In this document: positions 49,043 to 52,750 of the stretch, in pieces
How the letters are laid out: each line of letters opens with the position of its first letter
How positions within the stretch are numbered: position 1 is the stretch's first letter
NCBI GenBank assembly: GCA_021814615.1
Contig: JAKAHZ010000006.1
Location: 1 to 52,750 of the forward strand
DNA: 52,750 nt
From: Nitrospirota bacterium
GTDB lineage: Bacteria > Nitrospirota > UBA9217
Direction of reading: 5' to 3'
Position numbers and translations under genes: made by a program
The notes under the pieces: model-generated
Database searches by the model: none
What the model was told of the DNA's origin: nothing
Seen by the model: only the letters and a program-made list of their open reading frames with translations

Positions 49043-49345
49043 TCAAGATATCTTGACACTGATTGACACTGAGAAAGGCTATGAAGAAGCATGATCAAGC
49101 TAGGTTATTCAGCGTAAATCATAGCCGTTCTCGGGTTCTGGATTTTCAGTGTCAAAGAATCATCGTTATTACTCGTTCAGAAATAAGACAAAGTCAAGAT
49201 ATCTTGACACTGATTGACACTGAAAAAAGCTATGAAGAAGCATGATCAAGCGAGGCCTTTTCAGTGTAAATCATAGCCGTTCTCGGGTTCTGCAGTTTCA
49301 GTGTCAAAGGTTCTGAGGATTCTTCGTTATTACTCGTGGAGGTAT
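49042..49345. repeat. tandem duplication of a hairpin unit between nifD and nifK
   Basis: Two copies of about 150 bases (49042-49192 and 49193-49345). Each starts with the perfect palindrome TCAAGATATCTTGA, has TTGACACTGA twice, then GGCTATGA or AGCTATGA pairing with TCATAGCC, and closes with TTTCAGTGTCAAA, so each can fold into one long stem. Copy 2 has about 10 extra bases near its end. The last bases of copy 2 lead into the nifK ribosome-binding site. Confidence 0.9.
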
Positions 49346-49349
49346 TGTC

Positions 49350-50858
49350 ATGAAAATCAAAGACCACAACGAGCTGTTCCGCCAGAAGGAATACCAGGAC
49401 CAGTTCGAAAGGAAAAAGGAATTCGAGGACTGCCCGTCGGCCGAGAAAGTCCAGGAAGTGCTCGAGTGGACCAAGGGCGAGGAGTACAAAGAGAAGAACT
49501 TCAAGCGCCAGCATATCAAGATCAACCCGGCAAAGGCCTGCCAGCCGTTGGGAGCGATCTTCTGCGCCGCGGGGTTCGAAGAGACCCTGCCCTTCGTCCA
49601 GGGCGCGCAGGGATGCGTGGCCTACTTCCGGAGTCACCTGAACCGGCACTTCAAGGAGCCCTTCGCGGCGGTCTCGTCGTCCATGACCGAGGATGCGGCG
49701 GTCTTCGGCGGGCTGAACAACATGCTCGAAGGCCTGGAGAACGCTTATACGCTCTACAAGCCCAAAATGATGTCCATCTGCACGACCTGCATCGCCGAAG
49801 TGATCGGCGACGACCTGAACGCTTACGTCAAACAGGCAAAGGAGAAGGGCATCCTGCCGAAGGACATGCCCGCTCCCTTCGCGCACACGCCGAGCTTCGT
49901 GGGTTCGCATATCGTGGGCTATGACAACATGATGAAAGGCATCCTCTCCACGCTGACGGCGGGGAAGAAGGCCGAGCCGAACGGCAAGGTGAACGTCCTC
50001 ATGGGCTTCGACACCTATATGGGCGATTTCCGCGAGGTGAAGCGCATGCTGGGCGCTATGGACATTCCCTTCACGCTTCTTTCGGACGTGAGCGATGTCT
50101 TCGACTCGCCCAACACCGGCGAGTACAAGATGTATCTCGGCAAGACGAAGCTTGCCGACGCTGCCGACTCGGTGAATGCCGTCGGGACAGTAGCGCTCCA
50201 GAAGTATTCGACGCTGAAGACAATGGACTATATCCGTAAGGAATGGGCGCATCAGAAGACCGCGATAAAGACCCCCATCGGCGTGAAGAACACCGATGTC
50301 TTCCTCGAAGAGCTTTCCGCACTCACGGGCAAGCCCGTGCCGAAGGAACTGGAAGAGGAGCGGGGCAGGGCGGTGGACGCCATGGTAGACTCTCATCCTT
50401 ACGTTCACGGAAAGCGGTTCGCCCTGGTGGGCGATCCCGACCAGCTCCTGGGCATGATCGGCCTCATCATGGAAATGGGCGGAGAGCCGGTGCATATCGT
50501 CTGTACCAATGGTAGCCGGGACTTCGAGGAAGAGGCGAACGAGCTGCTCGCGTCGTCTCCCTTCGGCGCCAACGGCAAGGTTTACATCAACAAGGACATG
50601 TGGCATCTGCGGTCCCTCTTGTTCACGGACCCGGTTGACCTCCTGATCGGGAACTCCTACGCCAAGTTCCTCTGGCGCGATACGGGCACGCCGCTGGTCC
50701 GATTCGGCTTCCCGCTCTTCGACCGGCATAATCTCCACCGTCAGCCGGTGATCGGGTACCAGGGCGTGATCAACATCGTGACCTCCATCGTGAACACGGT
50801 GCTGGACGAACTGGACCGGAAGACGATGCATACGGCGAGCTTTGATGTGATCAGATAA
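49350..50858 (+). CDS. nifK: nitrogenase molybdenum-iron protein beta chain NifK
   Basis: 502 residues. P-cluster cysteines Cys72 (GAIFCAAGF), Cys89 (GAQGCVAYFRSHLNRHF) and Cys147 (CTTCIAEVIGDDL), with the serine ligand region HTPSFVGSH. SSSMTEDAAVFGGLNNM is the typical beta-chain motif. GGAGG lies seven bases before the ATG. It forms the alpha2-beta2 MoFe protein with NifD. Confidence 0.97.
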   Translation: MKIKDHNELFRQKEYQDQFERKKEFEDCPSAEKVQEVLEWTKGEEYKEKNFKRQHIKINPAKACQPLGAIFCAAGFEETLPFVQGAQGCVAYFRSHLNRHFKEPFAAVSSSMTEDAAVFGGLNNMLEGLENAYTLYKPKMMSICTTCIAEVIGDDLNAYVKQAKEKGILPKDMPAPFAHTPSFVGSHIVGYDNMMKGILSTLTAGKKAEPNGKVNVLMGFDTYMGDFREVKRMLGAMDIPFTLLSDVSDVFDSPNTGEYKMYLGKTKLADAADSVNAVGTVALQKYSTLKTMDYIRKEWAHQKTAIKTPIGVKNTDVFLEELSALTGKPVPKELEEERGRAVDAMVDSHPYVHGKRFALVGDPDQLLGMIGLIMEMGGEPVHIVCTNGSRDFEEEANELLASSPFGANGKVYINKDMWHLRSLLFTDPVDLLIGNSYAKFLWRDTGTPLVRFGFPLFDRHNLHRQPVIGYQGVINIVTSIVNTVLDELDRKTMHTASFDVIR

Positions 50859-50899
50859 GTCAGGAGTCAGGAGTCAGGAGTAACTCCTCACTGCCTGAC
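50859..50899. repeat. word array between nifK and the TauE-like gene (word GTCAGGA)
   Basis: GTCAGGA, GTCAGGA, GTCAGGA at 50859-50879, then GTAACTCCTCACTGCCTGAC, the compact inverted partner. Confidence 0.85.
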
Positions 50900-50914
50900 G
50901 AGCGGGTGAGTGAC

Positions 50915-51652
50915 ATGCACGATCTCTCTTTAACCACCATAGCCTTTTTCGTGATCGCGCTGCTCTACTCGACCGTAGGCCACGCGGGAGCATCAGGGTA
51001 CCTGGCGACCATGGCGCTCCTGTCCTTTGCCCCGTCGGAAATGAAGCCTGCGGCGCTCGGGCTCAACATTGTCGTGGCGCTGGTCACGAGCCTGCGTTTC
51101 TATCAAGCCGGCCATTTTTCCTGGAGGATGTTCTGGCCCTTTGCACTCGCGTCTGTTCCGCTGGCGTACCTGGGCGGCGGACTCTCCGTGCATGCGACGA
51201 TCTACAAGGCCCTTGTCGGCGTGGCGCTTGTCTTCGCGGCGGTCCATATCATTGTACGGAGCAAAGCAGGCGTTGCTGGTGAAGAGGTGAAGACGCCCGG
51301 CATCGTCCGGTCCATGGCAGTGGGCGGCGTTATCGGATTTCTCTCGGGCCTGACCGGCGTGGGAGGAGGGATCTTCCTGAGCCCGGTGCTGATCATGCTC
51401 CGGTGGGCGGGTCTCCGGCAGGCAGCCGCTCTGTCGGCGGTCTTCATCCTTGTGAACTCGCTGTCGGGCCTCGTGGGACACCTTCAGAAGGGCGGTTCAT
51501 TCCCGGAGCACATGGGCATCTGGACGGTCGCGGTGCTCGGCGGAGGACTGATCGGTTCCACCCTGGGAGCGACAAAGCTGAACAATCCGGCGCTCCGCTA
51601 TGCGCTCGGCGGCATCCTGGTGATGGCGGGGATGAAGATGGTGATTGTGTGA
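50915..51652 (+). CDS. TauE/SafE family permease
   Basis: 245 residues with eight TM helices and two copies of the family glycine motif: STVGHAGASGYLATMALLSF near the start and LSGLTGVGGGIFLSPVLIML in the middle. TauE/SafE proteins export or import small anions such as sulfite, sulfoacetate or sulfate. Placed between nifK and nifE it may supply sulfur or molybdate-like anions to nitrogenase; this is inference. ATG 50915 chosen; GTG 50906 would add three residues. Confidence 0.85.
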   Translation: MHDLSLTTIAFFVIALLYSTVGHAGASGYLATMALLSFAPSEMKPAALGLNIVVALVTSLRFYQAGHFSWRMFWPFALASVPLAYLGGGLSVHATIYKALVGVALVFAAVHIIVRSKAGVAGEEVKTPGIVRSMAVGGVIGFLSGLTGVGGGIFLSPVLIMLRWAGLRQAAALSAVFILVNSLSGLVGHLQKGGSFPEHMGIWTVAVLGGGLIGSTLGATKLNNPALRYALGGILVMAGMKMVIV

Positions 51653-51692
51653 TCTGAACCGTATCGTTCTGAGAAAGCAGGAAAACGGAACA

Positions 51693-51774
51693 GTTCACCG
51701 CAAAGACGCAAAGAACGCGAAGACGGCAAATGCATATGAGGTACCTTAGCGGCCTTAGCGCCTTCGCGGTTCCA
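51693..51774. repeat. inverted word array between the TauE-like gene and nifE
   Basis: Left arm CACCGCAAAGACGCAAAGAA continuing to 51726; right arm TTAGCGGCCTTAGCGCCTTC continuing to 51774. Similar word to the nifH-nifD array. Confidence 0.85.
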
Positions 51775-51805
51775 TTGCTTGCAGTAGTCTTGTCTGGTAT
51801 TCGCT

Positions 51806-52750
51806 ATGACGACGACGATCGACAAATTAACGCGCGACGGTTGCGCAACGGACGACGGGCACAAGGTCTGCCGGTCGCGGGGCGGCGAGTCCTGCGCCTT
51901 CGACGGGGCGATGATCGTGCTCCAGCCGATCGCCGACACGGCGCACATCGTGCACGGTCCGATCGCCTGCTGCGGCAATTCCTGGGAAGGCAGGGGTTCG
52001 CTCTCCCGCGAAAGGGGCGTGTCCCTGCTCCGTATGGGCTTTACTACCGACATGAACGAGATAGACATCGTCTATGGTTCTGAGGATAGACTCCGCAGTG
52101 CCGTAGAACAGGCCGCGTCGTTCTGGAAGCCGAAGGCGGTCTTCGTATATGCGACCTGTGTGAGCGGGCTTATCGGCGAGGACATCGAAGCCGTCTGCCG
52201 GCAGGCGCAGGAGAAGATCGGGATACCCGTTATTCCGGTGAACACGCCCGGGTTTGTCGGGCCGAAAAATCTCGGCAACAGGATCGCGGGGGAAGTCCTG
52301 CTCGATCACGTGATCGGGACCGGGGTGCCGCCGCTGCTCACGGAGCATGATATCAATCTGATCGGCGAATACAATATCGCGGGAGACCTCTGGCTGATCG
52401 AGCCGTTGCTCGTGAAGGCAGGCATCAGGGTCCTCTCCCGGCTCACGGGAGACGCGACCTTCGAGGAGATCACCTATGCCCACAAGGCGAAGTTAAACGT
52501 GGTGGTCTGCGGCAGGGCACTGATCAACGTGGCGAAGGAGATGGAGAGGAAATACGGGACACCCTACGTCGAGGTGTCTTTCTTCGGAAGGACGGAGACG
52601 ACGAAGGCTGTGCGGCTGATAGCCTCGAAGCTCGGACTGGAAGGCAGTGTGGAAGCCGTGATCGCCGAAGAAGAGGAAAGACTTGAGGGAAGGCTGAGAC
52701 CTTATGGATACTTGAAGGGCAAAAAAGCGGTGCTGTATACAGGCGGGGTG
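51806..52750 (+). CDS. nifE: nitrogenase cofactor scaffold protein NifE (N-terminal part, continues past the window)
   Basis: 315 codons visible, open at the right edge. It starts MTTTIDKLTRDGCATDDGHK, then CRSRGGESCAFDGAMIVLQP, IADTAHIVHGPIACCGNSWE, the NifE-type cluster-binding region, and later LTGDATFEEITYAHKAKLNV with VSFFGRTETTKAVRLIA. NifE with NifN carries the FeMo-cofactor precursor. A NifN or fused NifEN identity is less likely because of the GPIACCGNSW motif and operon position. No clear ribosome-binding site before ATG 51806. Confidence 0.9.
   Translation, partial: MTTTIDKLTRDGCATDDGHKVCRSRGGESCAFDGAMIVLQPIADTAHIVHGPIACCGNSWEGRGSLSRERGVSLLRMGFTTDMNEIDIVYGSEDRLRSAVEQAASFWKPKAVFVYATCVSGLIGEDIEAVCRQAQEKIGIPVIPVNTPGFVGPKNLGNRIAGEVLLDHVIGTGVPPLLTEHDINLIGEYNIAGDLWLIEPLLVKAGIRVLSRLTGDATFEEITYAHKAKLNVVVCGRALINVAKEMERKYGTPYVEVSFFGRTETTKAVRLIASKLGLEGSVEAVIAEEEERLEGRLRPYGYLKGKKAVLYTGGV

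Overview
The window comes from a GC-rich, Gram-negative, probably anaerobic or microaerobic bacterium that fixes nitrogen. The main evidence is an almost complete type II secretion operon (gspC to gspN), an outer-membrane protease of the omptin type, a membrane-anchored multihaem cytochrome c, chemotaxis and two-component genes, and the start of a molybdenum nitrogenase operon (nifH, nifD, nifK, a TauE-like permease, and nifE running off the right edge). This mix would fit Nitrospirota or Desulfobacterota; I cannot decide between them from sequence alone. Layout: 1-6.5 kb holds a frameshifted four-helix-bundle (23S-intervening-sequence type) gene framed by inverted word arrays, cysK, a small YkgJ-like protein, a LipM-like octanoyltransferase, a K+ channel with RCK domains, a class I amidotransferase, an orphan GspC-like HR-domain protein and a methyltransferase. 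6.5-11 kb is AT-richer and looks acquired and decayed: a phosphatase C-terminal fragment, three copies (one broken) of an unknown exported protein, and two IS200-like transposases, one intact inside a 17-bp terminal inverted repeat and one truncated. 11-24.7 kb is an exported protein with a strong terminator, then the gsp operon under a near-consensus sigma70 promoter, and a convergent omptin-like gene. 24.8-29.5 kb is radA followed by three antitoxin/PIN-toxin modules; the 3' end of radA is repeated after each of the first two. 29.5-36 kb has the cytochrome gene with an in-frame TGA, a TRIC-like channel, a tautomerase, a type I DAHP synthase, a DUF350 protein, a nitroreductase and a PLP gamma-lyase. 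36-46 kb has two histidine kinases, an NtrC-like regulator, an MCP with CheW, and small AT-rich genes. 46-52.75 kb is nif, starting with a textbook -24/-12 promoter. The most striking feature is a dispersed set of about 19 loci made of degenerate 7-9 base words repeated in tandem, usually as two inverted arms. They sit at nearly every gene junction of the gsp and nif operons, replace leader-peptide sequence of gspI and gspJ, supply ribosome-binding sites, and in one case bracket the four-helix-bundle gene. I cannot assign them to a described repeat family. Other points worth testing are the radA-3'-end/TA cassette array, the possible selenocysteine or nonsense codon in the cytochrome, a tandemly duplicated hairpin between nifD and nifK, and several genes whose -10 box lies only 6-10 bases before the start codon.
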